Of a DNA stretch of 59,953 bases, positions 19,338-30,370 are shown piece by piece; within the stretch, counting starts at the first letter, position 1; every line of letters starts with the position of its first letter. The translations under genes and the position numbers were made by a program. The stretch is taken from assembly GCA_029210875.1 (NCBI GenBank), contig JARGFJ010000010.1:1-59953 (forward strand), in the 5' to 3' direction. Under the pieces are notes generated by a model. The model ran no database searches and had not been told where the DNA came from. It saw only the letters and a list, made by a program, of their open reading frames with translations. This stretch comes from Gammaproteobacteria bacterium (GTDB lineage: Bacteria; Pseudomonadota; Gammaproteobacteria; Nitrosococcales; Methylophagaceae).

Positions 19338-21704
19338 ATGAAGCGAATTTTAATTAACGCAACACATGAAGAAGAGTTGCGCGTAGCGATGGTCGATGGC
19401 CAACGTTTATTTGATCTGGATATTGATGTTCCTTCTCGGGAGCAAAAAAAAGGCAATATCTACAAAGGTAAAATCACCCGAGTTGAACCTAGTTTAGAAG
19501 CTGTTTTTGTTGAATATGGTTCGGAAAGACAAGGTTTCTTACCTCTTAAAGAAATTTCACCTAGTTACTTTAAACAGCACGATAAAAAAGACAATGAGTC
19601 TGGACGTATTAACGTGCAAGACGTATTGTCAGTCGGTCAAGAATTGGTTATTCAAGTTGAAAAAGAAGAGCGAGGCAATAAAGGCGCTGCACTGACAACC
19701 TTTATCAGTTTAGCGGGACGTTATTTGGTGTTAATGCCAAATAGCCCTCGTGCTGGCGGTATTTCACGTCGAATTGAAGGTGATGATCGTGCTGAATTAC
19801 AAGAAGCGTTACGATCATTAGATATTCCTGAAGGTATGGGCATGATTGTCCGAACTGCTGGTGTCGGTAAACAAGCTGAAGAATTGCAATGGGATTTAGA
19901 ATATCTCGTGCAATTATGGATGGCGATTGATAAAGCAACACAAGAACGTAAAGCGCCATTTCTAGTTTATCAAGAAAGCAATATTATCATTCGTGCCTTA
20001 CGTGATTATTTACGTAAGGATATTGGTGAAATTTTGGTGGATTCACCAGAAGTTTACCAGACTGGCTATGACTTCATTCGCATGGTTATGCCGCATGAGC
20101 TCAATAAATTTAAACTTTATCAAGATAAAGTACCTTTATTTACACGCTACCATATTGAAAGCCAAATTGAGACAGCATTTCGTCATGAAGTACGACTTCC
20201 ATCTGGTGGTGCATTGGTTATTGATCCAACGGAAGCACTTATTTCAATTGATGTTAACTCTGCCAGAGCCAATAAAGGCGGCGATATTGAAGAAACGGCA
20301 TTTAATACCAATCTTGAAGCTGCAGAAGAAATAGCTCGTCAATTACGTCTTCGCGATTTAGGTGGTTTAGTTGTTATCGATTTCATCGATATGGGGCCAA
20401 GCCGTCATCAACGTGAAGTCGAAAATCGATTACGTGATCATTTGAAAGTCGATCGTGCGCGTGTTCAAGTCGGTCGTATCTCACGTTTTGGTTTGCTTGA
20501 AATGTCACGCCAACGTTTACGTCCGTCATTGGGCGATGCACATCAAGAAGTCTGTCCACGTTGTGCTGGTTTAGGTCATGTTCGTGGTGTCGAATCACTT
20601 GGTTTGGCTGTACTTCGATTGGTCGAAGATGAAGCCTCACGTGATAATATTACTAAGTTAATTGTGCAGTTACCCGTACCTGTCGCCACCTTTATGCTTA
20701 ATGAAAAACGGGTACAACTTGATGTGATTGAGCGACGCCATGGTGTGACATTATTGTTGATACCTAATCCTCATCTTGATACACCTCATTATGATATTGA
20801 ACGTATTAAAGATGGTGGTGATCGTGCTGAAGTTAGCCACCACCTAATGGTTACACCAGAGCCAGAACTACCTGTTTCGTTAAAAGAAAGACCAGCTGTT
20901 GAACAAGCAGCAGTGACCGGCGTGTCACCTACTGCACCACCACCGGTGATGAAACCTGCAGAGCAAGTAGTCGAGAAAAAACCAAACTTATTGAAACGAC
21001 TATTAAATGTATTGTCAGGCAAAGCAGTAGATGAACCACAACAAAAAGTTGAAACTGAACAAGCTCCGACAGAACAACAGTCTGAACCTGATCGTGACAT
21101 TAATAAGCGTCCACGTAATCGAAATAATCGTCGTAATGTTCGTAAGCCAAAACCAGAGCAAACCAATGATGTTGTGAAAACGACTGCTCAGGCTGTTGAA
21201 AAACCGCAGCAATCTCAACCTGAATCTAATCAAGATGACAGTGGTGAGCAGGGACAAGGTCGAAATAATAATGCCAGACGTTCGCGTCGTGGCGGTCGTC
21301 GTCGTCGTCCTAAAAATGAAAACGATATAGCGGTAATCATTCCAGATGATGCAGGTAACCGTCTGCCTCCTGAGAAAAAAGAAGTCGATGGCAATGCTGT
21401 CCCACAAGATGTCCCACCTGAGATTAATGGCAATGCGATTCCACAACAGGAAGTGAAAGAAGTCGATGGTAATAAGCCGACTGAGAATGAAGCCAAACCT
21501 AAACCAAAGCGTAGTAAAACGGCAACTGGAACACCTCGTCGTCGCCGTCCATCACCTAAAAAAGACAGCGATAGTGGCAATGTAGTTAATGCCAGTACAG
21601 GGGTAGAAAAATATATTACATCAGCAGATAATAGTGTTGAAAACAAAGATGCTTTTCACACCACGACTAAGGCTGCGAACACAGAAGATGTTAACCAAGG
21701 ATAA
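19338..21704 (+). CDS. rne: Ribonuclease E
   Basis: The endonuclease at the core of the RNA degradosome, acting in mRNA decay and rRNA/tRNA processing. It has 788 residues, shorter than the 1061 of E. coli. It begins [20 protein letters not shown]. The S1 domain is at about 38-120, the DNase-I-like catalytic site has ISIDVNSA (about 300-307) and DFIDM (about 345), and the zinc-link is CPRCAGLGH (about 405). From about residue 500 the tail is disordered, rich in Pro, Gln and Arg ([17 protein letters not shown] and [13 protein letters not shown]), as expected for RNA binding and degradosome scaffolding. Confidence 0.95.
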   Translation: MKRILINATHEEELRVAMVDGQRLFDLDIDVPSREQKKGNIYKGKITRVEPSLEAVFVEYGSERQGFLPLKEISPSYFKQHDKKDNESGRINVQDVLSVGQELVIQVEKEERGNKGAALTTFISLAGRYLVLMPNSPRAGGISRRIEGDDRAELQEALRSLDIPEGMGMIVRTAGVGKQAEELQWDLEYLVQLWMAIDKATQERKAPFLVYQESNIIIRALRDYLRKDIGEILVDSPEVYQTGYDFIRMVMPHELNKFKLYQDKVPLFTRYHIESQIETAFRHEVRLPSGGALVIDPTEALISIDVNSARANKGGDIEETAFNTNLEAAEEIARQLRLRDLGGLVVIDFIDMGPSRHQREVENRLRDHLKVDRARVQVGRISRFGLLEMSRQRLRPSLGDAHQEVCPRCAGLGHVRGVESLGLAVLRLVEDEASRDNITKLIVQLPVPVATFMLNEKRVQLDVIERRHGVTLLLIPNPHLDTPHYDIERIKDGGDRAEVSHHLMVTPEPELPVSLKERPAVEQAAVTGVSPTAPPPVMKPAEQVVEKKPNLLKRLLNVLSGKAVDEPQQKVETEQAPTEQQSEPDRDINKRPRNRNNRRNVRKPKPEQTNDVVKTTAQAVEKPQQSQPESNQDDSGEQGQGRNNNARRSRRGGRRRRPKNENDIAVIIPDDAGNRLPPEKKEVDGNAVPQDVPPEINGNAIPQQEVKEVDGNKPTENEAKPKPKRSKTATGTPRRRRPSPKKDSDSGNVVNASTGVEKYITSADNSVENKDAFHTTTKAANTEDVNQG

Positions 21705-21990
21705 ATTCTCGTCTGAACACCTGTTGGCCCTTATTGGTCAACAGGTGATTTATCAAAATCAGCAATGTGAAATTATTGAACTGCTTGATGGGTGTCAACT
21801 TGTGTTACAAGTATTGAAATCGGATAAGAGTATTCAGGCTACCCAATATGGTGAAGGCCACAGAACAGTGCCCATTACCCATATTCTGCCGGTTTTTGAT
21901 GGTGAAGGGTGCCTACATGGCGATTTGGTTGCCGCTGGCCTGGAACACCTGCTACTTGATATTTGCAAGCAACTCTCGCACAGCAATTAA
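21688..21990 (+). CDS. Conserved-looking hypothetical protein downstream of rne
   Basis: A protein of about 100 residues that I do not recognise. I start it at the ATG at 21688 ([17 protein letters not shown]), which overlaps the end of rne by 17 bases; the longer open frame from 21634 lies inside rne. The core ([39 protein letters not shown]) looks like a small beta-barrel. The end overlaps the 3' end of kdsB by 39 bases tail to tail. Coupling to rne suggests it is translated from the same mRNA. Confidence 0.6.
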   Translation: MLTKDKFSSEHLLALIGQQVIYQNQQCEIIELLDGCQLVLQVLKSDKSIQATQYGEGHRTVPITHILPVFDGEGCLHGDLVAAGLEHLLLDICKQLSHSN

Positions 21991-22713
21991 ATCTTGTTCA
22001 GTATCGACACCATGACCACTGCTTATTGTTGCGGCAGTAAGATGTATTTTTTTACCATGAAACAGTGCTCGCAATTGTTCTAACGATTCTTCTTGTTCTA
22101 ACACACTGGGCGTCAGTTCAGAATAATGCTTTAGAAAGCTTGCACGATAGCCATATAAGCCAATATGACGATAGTGTGGCAATTCCGGTAGTAGCGTCGA
22201 TTCCTTATTAAAATGATCTCGCATCCATGGAATAGGCGCACGACTGAAGTACAAGGCATAGCCTTGGCTATCCATCACAACCTTAACGACATTTGGATCA
22301 AATACGTGTTTTTCCTGTTCTATTCGACAGTATAAGGTCGCTATATCAGCATCGGTATGTAGCTGCAAATCGTCTGCTACTTGATTAATCAGAGTGGCTG
22401 GTAAACAAGGCTCATCACCTTGTACATTAATGATAATGTCATCGTTAGCAAAGCCGCGAAGTGCAGCTACTTCAGCCAAACGATCTGTGCCAGAAGGATG
22501 ATTTGCATTAGTCATACATACATCAGCACCAAACTGGCTGGCTACACGTTCAATCCGTTGATCATCAGTGGCAATAATAACGTGTGACGCATGACTTTCC
22601 TGTGCACGCTCGTACACGTGCTGAATCATTGGTTTGCCAGCAATATCTAATAATGGTTTGCCTGGAAGTCGGCTGGATGCATAACGTGCCGGAATAACGA
22701 TTTTGAAGCTCAT
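21952..22713 (-). CDS. kdsB: 3-deoxy-manno-octulosonate cytidylyltransferase (CMP-KDO synthetase)
   Basis: Activates KDO with CTP to CMP-KDO for inner-core lipopolysaccharide synthesis. It has 253 residues, normal for the family. Clear motifs are IPARYASSRLPGKPL (nucleotide binding, about 6-20), NVQGDEPCLP and YFSRAPIPW, with HIGLYGYRASFL near 185. Its start codon follows the stop of ycaR directly (TAAATG), and it is the last gene of the lipid A/LPS block lpxK-ycaR-kdsB. Confidence 0.95.
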   Translation of the reverse strand: MSFKIVIPARYASSRLPGKPLLDIAGKPMIQHVYERAQESHASHVIIATDDQRIERVASQFGADVCMTNANHPSGTDRLAEVAALRGFANDDIIINVQGDEPCLPATLINQVADDLQLHTDADIATLYCRIEQEKHVFDPNVVKVVMDSQGYALYFSRAPIPWMRDHFNKESTLLPELPHYRHIGLYGYRASFLKHYSELTPSVLEQEESLEQLRALFHGKKIHLTAATISSGHGVDTEQDLIAVRELLANIK

Positions 22714-22893
22714 TTAGCTCTCTTCATCATCGGCTAATTGACGGGCTTCATCGGTTAACATAACCGGAATATCATCACGAATAGGATAGGCCAAACGACA
22801 GGCGGGACATACCAGTTCTTGTTGTGACTTTTTATAATGCAGACCGCTTTTGCAACTTGGGCAAGCGAGGATATCGAGCAGGGTTTTATCCAT
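22714..22893 (-). CDS. ycaR: Trm112/YcaR family small zinc protein
   Basis: A protein of about 59 residues with a zinc-ribbon-like fold. It starts [18 protein letters not shown] and has CxxC pairs (CPSC and CPAC), with [14 protein letters not shown] at the C-terminal half, the UPF0434/Trm112 signature. I use the ATG at 22893; a TTG start at 22911 would add six residues that the family does not have. It overlaps lpxK by eight bases. Its function in bacteria is not well defined, but it is regularly found between lpxK and kdsB. Confidence 0.9.
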   Translation of the reverse strand: MDKTLLDILACPSCKSGLHYKKSQQELVCPACRLAYPIRDDIPVMLTDEARQLADDEES

Positions 22894-23872
22894 AGTAATG
22901 TGTTCCGGCAAGTTTAATAATAAGTTGGTCTAAGAGTTTACCTTGAATTGTGGCATCAATGGGAACGAACCACATATTAGGTTTGGCAAAGGACTGACAT
23001 TTTACCGCATCTTTCTCAGTCATTAGTATTGGCAAGTCATCACTAAATTGGAGATCTGACTCGCGAAAACAATGATGATCTGTAAAACTATGTTCAATCA
23101 CGGACATGTTGTGTTGGCGTAATTGTTCAAAAAACCGTTGAGGATTACCGATACCTGCAACCGCATGAATGATTTTACCACTGAATTGATCAAGCGATTT
23201 TGTCAGTGCCGAATCGCTCAGATTTATTGCTGCACCTTGTTCTAATTGCATCGAAAAATCAGTGCTGGTCGGTGATGAATTAACTACAATAAAATCACTT
23301 TGCTTTATCCTGTTAAGCGGTTCACGTAATGGCCCAGCGGGTAGACAAAGTTGGTTACCAAATTGACGTTGACCATCGACAATAACGATTTCGATATCAC
23401 GTTTTAAAGCGTAGTGTTGCAGACCATCATCAGAAATTATGATATTACAATTGTGCTGTTCAACTAGCAGTCTGGCTGCAGCAACGCGATCTGGCGCAAC
23501 AGCCATTGGACACAGCGTATGGCGATGGATCAGTACTGGCTCATCACCAACAAGCTTGGCAACACTGTTTTTATCGACAAGTTGAGGATAATGTTCAGCA
23601 TGACCACCATAACCTCTACTTACTATGCCTGGTCGATAGCCTGCATTTTTTAGCTGCCTGGATAACCAAATCACAAAAGGCGTTTTACCGGTACCACCTA
23701 CTGTTATATTGCCAACAACAATGACTGGCACTGAAATCTGATGTTGTTTAAACGCACCACTGACATAGAGTTGCCTACGTAAGCTAATAATGATCTGATA
23801 TAGCATTGATAACGGCCACAATAACCAACGAAGTGGGCGTGGTTGATACCAACTGTCAACTAACCATTTCAT
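22886..23872 (-). CDS. lpxK: Tetraacyldisaccharide 4'-kinase
   Basis: Phosphorylates the 4' position of the lipid A precursor (tetraacyldisaccharide 1-phosphate) at the inner membrane. It has 328 residues. There is an N-terminal membrane-associated helix ([17 protein letters not shown]), the P-loop [13 protein letters not shown] (about 53-65), the RGYGG motif ([10 protein letters not shown]) and [12 protein letters not shown]. It lies 37 bases downstream of msbA, whose product flips the finished lipid A. Confidence 0.95.
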   Translation of the reverse strand: MKWLVDSWYQPRPLRWLLWPLSMLYQIIISLRRQLYVSGAFKQHQISVPVIVVGNITVGGTGKTPFVIWLSRQLKNAGYRPGIVSRGYGGHAEHYPQLVDKNSVAKLVGDEPVLIHRHTLCPMAVAPDRVAAARLLVEQHNCNIIISDDGLQHYALKRDIEIVIVDGQRQFGNQLCLPAGPLREPLNRIKQSDFIVVNSSPTSTDFSMQLEQGAAINLSDSALTKSLDQFSGKIIHAVAGIGNPQRFFEQLRQHNMSVIEHSFTDHHCFRESDLQFSDDLPILMTEKDAVKCQSFAKPNMWFVPIDATIQGKLLDQLIIKLAGTHYYG

Positions 23873-23909
23873 TATGATGTTAAAACGTGATTAAAAAATC
23901 AGTCATGAT

Positions 23910-25691
23910 TTAAGCCGATATTGCAGTGGTAGTGGCAGCATTGTCTTGAAATTGTAAGCGATGCAATTCAGCATAATGTTGACCTTTTTTAATCAACTCA
24001 GCATGTGTGCCTGTTTCAATAATGTGGCCATTATGCATCACGATTATTTGATCTGCTTTTTCTATGGTAGACAAACGATGAGCTATGACTAATGTAGTAC
24101 GTTGTTTCATCAAACGTTCTAAGGCGGCTTGAATATGACGTTCTGCTTCGCTATCCAAGGATGCAGTTGCTTCATCTAAGATCAAAATTGGCGCATCACG
24201 TAATAAAGCACGAGCAATGGCAATACGTTGACGTTGTCCACCGGACAATAGCACACCATTTTGGCCCACTTGTGTCGCCAGGCCTTCAGGCAATGCCTCG
24301 ATAAAATCCCAGGCATGGGCTGCTTTTGCAGCAGCGATGATGTCATTATTTGATACATGTTGTTTTTGACCATAGGCAATGTTATTAGCCACGGTGTCAT
24401 TAAATAACACAACATTTTGATTGACCAGGGATATTTGTTGTCTCAGATTAGTCAGGCTTAACTGGTTAATATCAATGCCATCTAGTTCAATCTGACCTGA
24501 TTCAATGGCATAAAAACGCGCTAATAAACTGACCAGAGTGGTTTTACCACTGCCGGAATGGCCGACAAAAGCAATTGTTTGCCCAGGCTTTACATGAAAA
24601 GAAATATCATTGAGAACAGTTTTGTTTTTGCCACCATAACTAAAGCTGACATGTTTATATTGGATATCACCTTCAGCACGTGCAATGGTTAAGGTGCCAT
24701 TATCCTGTTCAGGTTCTTGATCAAGTAAGTTAAAAATACTTTGGGCCGCAGCAATACCGGCTTGCAGTTTGGCATTAACTTTAGTTAATCTTTTTAACGG
24801 CGTTAACAGCATGAACATGGCTGTTACAAAAGAGATGAAACTACCTACGGAAATTTGTCCGAGCATATCTGGCAACGTTGCCAAATAGATAACACCTGAT
24901 AAACCTAATACCGAAATAAATTGGATAATCGGCTGGCTAATGGCATTAGTTGTAATCATCTTCATACGTTGGCGACGATTTTGTTGATTGGTTATATCAA
25001 AACGTTTGCTTTCATAAGCCTGACTGCCGAAGGTTTTAACCTCACGCTGGCCCTCGATGATTTCAGAACAAATATGACCAACATCACCCATAGAGCTTTG
25101 AATATTTTGACTTATTTTTCTAAAACGCAAACTGATTTTGATAACAATCAGTGCAATGAGTGGCACAGTCAGTAAAATGATCAACGCCAAGGTGCCGTTA
25201 AGATACACCATCCAGGCAAGCAAACCTAACACCGTTAAACTGTCTCGAATAAGTGTCAACACAGCATCGGTTGAGGCTTCAGCTACCTGTTCAACATCGT
25301 ACAGCAACTTGGACATCAATTGCCCAGAGTTACTTTGGTCATAAAAACGCGATGGCAGCGTAATGAGATGGTCAAACATTTGAGCACGTAAGGTTTTTAT
25401 AACATTACGTGCAATCCAGCCTAAACCATATTCGGTCATAAAGTTGGCAGCACCGCGTATTAAAAACAGACCGATCAACAGCAATGGAATCAGTTTGATG
25501 GTGTCAGGATCACGTTCAACAAAACTGCCATCCATTAATGGTTTCATCAATGCGGCCAAACCTGTTTCTGTGGCCGCATATAAAGCCATAGCGAATATAG
25601 CCGCGACAAACACTAACCAATAAGGCTTTACGTAACTGAGTAAACGGCGATAAATAGTCACCGCATTGATAGGTTGGTGCGCAGCAATCAT
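23910..25691 (-). CDS. msbA: Lipid A export ATP-binding/permease protein MsbA
   Basis: An ABC exporter half-transporter that flips lipid A-core from the inner to the outer leaflet of the inner membrane. It has 593 residues: six membrane segments in the first about 320 residues, then the nucleotide-binding domain with Walker A VGHSGSGKTT, signature LSGGQRQRIAIARALL, Walker B ILILDEATASLD and H-loop IAHRLSTI. It overlaps exbD by four bases and precedes lpxK, which supports the lipid A role rather than drug export. Confidence 0.93.
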   Translation of the reverse strand: MIAAHQPINAVTIYRRLLSYVKPYWLVFVAAIFAMALYAATETGLAALMKPLMDGSFVERDPDTIKLIPLLLIGLFLIRGAANFMTEYGLGWIARNVIKTLRAQMFDHLITLPSRFYDQSNSGQLMSKLLYDVEQVAEASTDAVLTLIRDSLTVLGLLAWMVYLNGTLALIILLTVPLIALIVIKISLRFRKISQNIQSSMGDVGHICSEIIEGQREVKTFGSQAYESKRFDITNQQNRRQRMKMITTNAISQPIIQFISVLGLSGVIYLATLPDMLGQISVGSFISFVTAMFMLLTPLKRLTKVNAKLQAGIAAAQSIFNLLDQEPEQDNGTLTIARAEGDIQYKHVSFSYGGKNKTVLNDISFHVKPGQTIAFVGHSGSGKTTLVSLLARFYAIESGQIELDGIDINQLSLTNLRQQISLVNQNVVLFNDTVANNIAYGQKQHVSNNDIIAAAKAAHAWDFIEALPEGLATQVGQNGVLLSGGQRQRIAIARALLRDAPILILDEATASLDSEAERHIQAALERLMKQRTTLVIAHRLSTIEKADQIIVMHNGHIIETGTHAELIKKGQHYAELHRLQFQDNAATTTAISA

Positions 25692-26113
25692 TTTTGTCCG
25701 TTATTGGTTTGTCGAGTAGCCAATGTTAAGCGCGTGTAGCCAAGTGCTTGTGCCGTATCCATTGCTGTGACGATGTATTGGTATTCTGAGCCGGCATCGG
25801 CACTGATAATAATGTGAGGATCAGGGTTGTCACCTACGGTTTTGCGTAATTCAGTCGATAATTGCTCTTTAGTAGGCTTGGTTAAAACCACATCATTAAT
25901 CGTAAACGTACCATCTGTATTGATGACGATATCAATAGGACTTTCTTGTTCAACCAGGGCTTCTCCTGTTGCTTCAGGCAGGTCTACTTTGAGTGAACTT
26001 TCTCGAATAAAGCTGGTTGAAACCATAAAAAATAATAATAATAGAAATACCACATCAATCATTGGCGTTAGATTAACGTCGGGTTCTTCTGGTGTCGTTG
26101 GTGACAGTTTCAC
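25688..26113 (-). CDS. exbD: ExbD/TolR-family biopolymer transport protein
   Basis: A 141-residue inner-membrane protein of an ExbB-ExbD type proton-motive-force motor. A single membrane segment (about 17-37, LTPMIDVVFLLLLFFMVSTS) carries the conserved functional Asp, and a periplasmic domain follows. It overlaps exbB and msbA by four bases each, so the three are coupled. TonB is not encoded here. The same exbB-exbD pair beside comEC and lpxK is known from Pseudomonas, where its exact role is not settled. Confidence 0.9.
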   Translation of the reverse strand: MKLSPTTPEEPDVNLTPMIDVVFLLLLFFMVSTSFIRESSLKVDLPEATGEALVEQESPIDIVINTDGTFTINDVVLTKPTKEQLSTELRKTVGDNPDPHIIISADAGSEYQYIVTAMDTAQALGYTRLTLATRQTNNGQK

Positions 26114-26784
26114 TTTTCAGTCACTCCATTGAAGTCATGAGCTTGATCTGTTTGCATCACACCCTCATCCAGATCAAATGAACGTTCACCATGTAAGATT
26201 TCGATTAATTTCATCGCTTGTTCTTCCATATCAACCACGAGGATATTAATTTTTCCTCGGAAATAACGATAGAAAATAAGACTGGGAATGGCAATAACCA
26301 AACCGGCAGCAGTCGTTATCAAGGCTTCTGATATACCGCCTGCCAGGATTTCCGGATTGCCGACGCCTTGGGCAGTGATGATTGCAAATACCTTAATCAT
26401 GCCGATAACCGTACCTAATAGACCAAGTAGAGGTGATATCGCTGCAATCGTGCCAAGCGTATTAAGGTTGCGTTCTAATTCCAAGGTGACATGTCTACCA
26501 ACATCCTCAATACCTTCTTTGGTAATGTCACGGGAGCAATCACGATGGACTAAACCTGCGGCTAGAATTTGACCTAAAGGCGAGTTATTGCGCATGGCTT
26601 TGATGCGATTATCGTCAACTTGTTTATAACGCAGCCATTGCCAAATCTGAGTTAGAAGATCAGGCGGCGATATCCGCTTGGCTTGCAAACTCCAGAAACG
26701 TTCGGCAATGATCGCCATTGCAAGTACAAGACAAATAAACAGTGGAAACATTAATAATCCACCGGCTTTAAATAGCTCTAACAT
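26110..26784 (-). CDS. exbB: MotA/TolQ/ExbB-family proton channel protein
   Basis: An inner-membrane protein of about 224 residues, partner of the ExbD protein. I use the ATG at 26784 (MLELFKAGGLLMFPLFICLV), which matches the family N terminus; an ATG five codons upstream is possible. There are three membrane segments (about 10-30, 110-135 and 155-180), with LNTLGTIAAISPLLGLLGTV and AAGLVIAIPSLIFYRYF, the standard TolQ/ExbB signatures. Confidence 0.9.
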   Translation of the reverse strand: MLELFKAGGLLMFPLFICLVLAMAIIAERFWSLQAKRISPPDLLTQIWQWLRYKQVDDNRIKAMRNNSPLGQILAAGLVHRDCSRDITKEGIEDVGRHVTLELERNLNTLGTIAAISPLLGLLGTVIGMIKVFAIITAQGVGNPEILAGGISEALITTAAGLVIAIPSLIFYRYFRGKINILVVDMEEQAMKLIEILHGERSFDLDEGVMQTDQAHDFNGVTEK

Positions 26785-26838
26785 AAAGTTGCATCTCAAT
26801 GACTAATAAAACTGCGACCATGATACGTGAAAATGATC

Positions 26839-29118
26839 TTAGTCTGTAGCATCAGGCTGCTGAGTCCAGATTTTTCGTGCTTGTTGACGCCATCCAATCA
26901 CGTGATTTATTTTATCATCATTAAATTTGACTAAAATTGCGCCATCAGCGGCACTATTGGCAACGCGAGCGCCAGCATGTTTATAGCGAGCCACAACCTC
27001 TTTCGCAGGAAAATGATAGCGATTGGCATAACCTACCGGAAATAAAACAGTATCTGGCTGAACGTGTTCGATAAAAGGTGCACTAGATGAGGTTTTGCTG
27101 CCATGGTGCGGTGCAACTAATAGTGATGATTGTAAGGCTTGCCCATAACGCTTGATTAGGCGCTGTTCGGTCTCGAATTCAATATCACCGGTTAATAATA
27201 CACTGCCACTAGCGGCTGATACTTTGAGCACACACGACAAATTATTGTCACTATCAACATCATCTGGATAGGGATTTAATATAGAAAATGTGATGCCATC
27301 CCATCGCCATGATTGTCCTGCAAGGCAGGGCTGAGACTCGCTAAATAGATCGGGAACACTGGTATAAATCTGGTCGATAGTGAAGGCATCAATCAAGGCT
27401 GGTGCACCGCCTTTATGATCATTATCGCCATGACTGACAATTAGGCTATCGATATGTGAGATACCGTGATGTTTTAGAAAAGGGATAATAATCGTTTTAC
27501 CACTATCAAAGCGGTCACTGAATTTAGCGCCTGTATCAAATACTAAGGTATGGTGCTGTGTTTGTATCACCGCCGATAATCCTTGCCCGACATCCAATAA
27601 ATAAAACCAGAAAGTATTTGCTTGCGGTCGTTCAGGACTTGTCAACAAAAGAGGTGCGAAACCAACTAATCCTAACCACTTGGCTGGTGTTGCCTTGGGT
27701 GTTAACACTATGATTGTGGCAATGATGATACTTAGCCAATGGAAAAATGAGAGTGGAGGACCAGACCACGATGCAATTGGTAATGATGCAAAGTAAGTCA
27801 GTATTGGCCAAAAATGGCTGAGTAAGCTATCGGCAAATTGAAATAACACAATACCAAGCGGTTCTATAATCCAAATAATGACAGAGGCGAGTAATACAAG
27901 AGGCACAACAACAAAGCTGATAAAGGGCACAGCAATTAAATTGGCTAGTGGTGCAATGAGCGAGGTTTGCATGAAGAATAGCAATAATAAGGGGCTGATG
28001 CCTAAAGCAATTAAATAATGTATTTTTAGCCATTGCCATACTATGGCTGGGAAACGATTCTGACTGACAAAAATAATAATGGTGACAGCGGTAAATGATA
28101 ACCACAGACCAGCAGACAAGATCGATAATGGATCCCATACTAAAACCAGAAACAAACTTAACGCTAAAATACGTTTACTATCAATAGGTCTTCTTATCAG
28201 TAGAGCCAACATCGCGGTGGCAACCATGATTAATGCACGTTGGGTTGGCAGTGAAAAACCTGCCATAGCAGCATAAAACAATGCTGTAATAAAGCCTGCA
28301 ATTGCCCCCATTTCATTGGCTGATAATAGTAATAAATTGGCAGATCGTAATGACCATAATCGACGAAAGCAGACAAAGCCAATCATCGCTGCCAACCCTA
28401 TATGTAAACCGGAGATGGCTAATAAATGTGCGGTACCTGTTGCACGTAATGCCTGCCATTGAGTTTGACTTATATCGTTTTTAATGCCGGTAGTCAGTCC
28501 TTGGATAAGGCCATAAAACTGACTGTCTTCTAGGTGAAATTTGATCTTATCAGCTAAGTTTTGTCTGAGTTTATTGATCGAATAAAATGGTGGTTTAGCT
28601 AGTTTATGATTAGTGTCGGTTGCGCGAACATAAGCCGTTGCACCAATATGATGTTGAAATAGCCACGCTTCATAATCAAATCCACCTGGATTCATAGTGC
28701 CATAGGGCTGTTTTAACTTAACGCGCAGCTGCCAGCTTTCACCGGCAGTTAGACTATCAGGCAAAGGTGAATACCACGATATACTGAGTCGTTTAGGCAA
28801 AGCGAGTTGCGAAGATAGATCCGGTATAAATTCAAAGCGAATTTTGTGTTGATCGCGTGCAGGGACGGTTGCAACAATGCCTTTTATGGTCAGTTCTTGT
28901 CCTGCTAAATCAGGTGATAAACGATCATTGATGATCTGATGACTGTAGAATAGGCACCACAACATGCCTAAACTTGCAATGGCGAGATAGCGGGTTGGCG
29001 CAAACCTTACTAACACTAGGGCGGGAATAGTTAGCCACAGATAGTGAGCCGAAGGTAAATCAGCAAGTTGTAATAGCAAAGCACATCCCAGTGCAAATGA
29101 CATAGCAGTTTTAATCAT
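26839..29118 (-). CDS. comEC: DNA internalization-related competence protein ComEC/Rec2
   Basis: Inner-membrane channel carrying single-stranded DNA into the cytoplasm during natural transformation. It has 759 residues, the normal length for the three-domain form. An N-terminal DUF4131/OB-like part (about 1-180) precedes the ComEC membrane domain with ATGTAHLLAISGLHIGL (about 225-245) and many membrane helices, followed by a metallo-beta-lactamase-like domain (VSHGDNDHKGG, about 575; VAPHHGSKTSS, about 680). It implies at least partial competence machinery; with a type IV pilus nearby, uptake is plausible, but MSHA pili are not the usual uptake pilus. Confidence 0.93.
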   Translation of the reverse strand: MIKTAMSFALGCALLLQLADLPSAHYLWLTIPALVLVRFAPTRYLAIASLGMLWCLFYSHQIINDRLSPDLAGQELTIKGIVATVPARDQHKIRFEFIPDLSSQLALPKRLSISWYSPLPDSLTAGESWQLRVKLKQPYGTMNPGGFDYEAWLFQHHIGATAYVRATDTNHKLAKPPFYSINKLRQNLADKIKFHLEDSQFYGLIQGLTTGIKNDISQTQWQALRATGTAHLLAISGLHIGLAAMIGFVCFRRLWSLRSANLLLLSANEMGAIAGFITALFYAAMAGFSLPTQRALIMVATAMLALLIRRPIDSKRILALSLFLVLVWDPLSILSAGLWLSFTAVTIIIFVSQNRFPAIVWQWLKIHYLIALGISPLLLLFFMQTSLIAPLANLIAVPFISFVVVPLVLLASVIIWIIEPLGIVLFQFADSLLSHFWPILTYFASLPIASWSGPPLSFFHWLSIIIATIIVLTPKATPAKWLGLVGFAPLLLTSPERPQANTFWFYLLDVGQGLSAVIQTQHHTLVFDTGAKFSDRFDSGKTIIIPFLKHHGISHIDSLIVSHGDNDHKGGAPALIDAFTIDQIYTSVPDLFSESQPCLAGQSWRWDGITFSILNPYPDDVDSDNNLSCVLKVSAASGSVLLTGDIEFETEQRLIKRYGQALQSSLLVAPHHGSKTSSSAPFIEHVQPDTVLFPVGYANRYHFPAKEVVARYKHAGARVANSAADGAILVKFNDDKINHVIGWRQQARKIWTQQPDATD

Positions 29119-29163
29119 ATATCCCTATAATGGCGACCGACTTAATAATCAAGATGACAGTGA

Positions 29164-29697
29164 ATGCCACGTAAGTTTCTTAAACGCATCATGCCTGATC
29201 ATAAAACGATGCGCGACCATCCGCATCTGCAAAAATTCGGGCAACGACTTGCTGAACCCAAATTATGGCATCTTAATCGACGTTCTGTTGCTGGTGGACT
29301 TGCTTTGGGGGTGTTTATTGCATTTATGCCAATACTCGGGCAAATGTTTGTTGCAGCGGCTTTAGCAATTGTGTTTCGCGTCAATTTACCTATTGCTGTG
29401 ATGGGGGTTTGGATAACCAATCCATTAACCTTGGCACCTCTCTCTTATTTTACCTATAAAATTGGTGCATGGCTTCTGGGTATTCCCGTTGGGCACTATG
29501 CTTTTCAGATGTCTTGGGAATGGTTTAGCGGTGAGTTTCTATTAATATGGCAACCACTTGTTCTGGGAAGTTTGATCTGCGGGGTTATGGCTGCTGTTCT
29601 GAGTATTATCTTTGTCAGGCTGGCATGGCGTTTAATCGTTATTCGTAGCTGGTTATTACGCCAACGTAAAAATAAAAAACCAGATATCAACTCGTAG
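29164..29697 (+). CDS. DUF2062 family membrane protein
   Basis: A 177-residue inner-membrane protein of the DUF2062 family. It has the typical opening with basic residues and then [21 protein letters not shown], followed by [17 protein letters not shown]-like and C-terminal hydrophobic segments (about 45-65, 70-95 and 130-155). It is divergent from comEC and overlaps lolD tail to tail by 11 bases. The arrangement comEC/DUF2062/lolDE is shared with Pseudomonas. The function is not known. Confidence 0.88.
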   Translation: MPRKFLKRIMPDHKTMRDHPHLQKFGQRLAEPKLWHLNRRSVAGGLALGVFIAFMPILGQMFVAAALAIVFRVNLPIAVMGVWITNPLTLAPLSYFTYKIGAWLLGIPVGHYAFQMSWEWFSGEFLLIWQPLVLGSLICGVMAAVLSIIFVRLAWRLIVIRSWLLRQRKNKKPDINS

Positions 29698-30370
29698 ACA
29701 AACAGCCATCAATCAGGGTTAAGGTTTTATCCATTCTGGCAGCAAGTTCAATGTCATGGGTCACAATCACTAATGCGGTACCAAACCTTGCATTTAATTC
29801 CAAAATTAAATCAAAAATAGTTTGGGCAGTGCGATGATCTAAATTTCCCGTTGGTTCATCAGCCAACAAACAATCAGGTTGGGTAATCAGTGCCCGAGCT
29901 AATGCAGCACGTTGCCGCTCACCGCCTGATAATTCACTTGGTTTATGAGCTAACCGATGTCCAAGCCCTACTTGCACAAGTAAATCAGATGCTTGTTGCT
30001 GAGCCTGTTTTGGTGTTATCCCTGAAATAACGAGTGGCATTGCAACATTTTCAACTGCAGTAAATTCGGGCAATAAATGATGAAATTGATACACAAAGCC
30101 CAGACTTTGATTTCGCAATTTGCTTAATGCGTTTATCGATAGGCTATTGATGTCTTGACCATGAATTAGCACTTGGCCTTGCGTTGGTTCATCCAAACCA
30201 CCGAGTAAATGTAACAAGGTACTTTTGCCCGAGCCAGAACTACCAACGATGGCCAATCTATCGCCCTTATTCACCGTTAGGTTAATGTCGGTTAACACGT
30301 CGGTTTTTAAATGACCATCAGCAAATTGCTTGGCAAGATGTTGGCATTGAAGCACACTAGAATTAGTCAT
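29687..30370 (-). CDS. lolD: Lipoprotein-releasing system ATP-binding protein LolD
   Basis: ATPase of the LolCDE complex that extracts outer-membrane lipoproteins from the inner membrane and passes them to LolA. It has about 227 residues. Motifs are Walker [37 protein letters not shown] (the Lol-type Q-loop region), [15 protein letters not shown] and Walker [14 protein letters not shown] use the ATG at 30370 ([16 protein letters not shown]); the frame stays open upstream inside the permease gene but that part is not LolD. It overlaps the permease by eight bases. Confidence 0.95.
   Translation of the reverse strand: MTNSSVLQCQHLAKQFADGHLKTDVLTDINLTVNKGDRLAIVGSSGSGKSTLLHLLGGLDEPTQGQVLIHGQDINSLSINALSKLRNQSLGFVYQFHHLLPEFTAVENVAMPLVISGITPKQAQQQASDLLVQVGLGHRLAHKPSELSGGERQRAALARALITQPDCLLADEPTGNLDHRTAQTIFDLILELNARFGTALVIVTHDIELAARMDKTLTLIDGCLSTS

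Noticed and set aside
21015-21646. Long minus-strand ORFs opposite the rne tail (143 and 138 aa)
   Set aside because: They mirror the Arg/Pro/Gln-rich coding of RNase E; no independent support.
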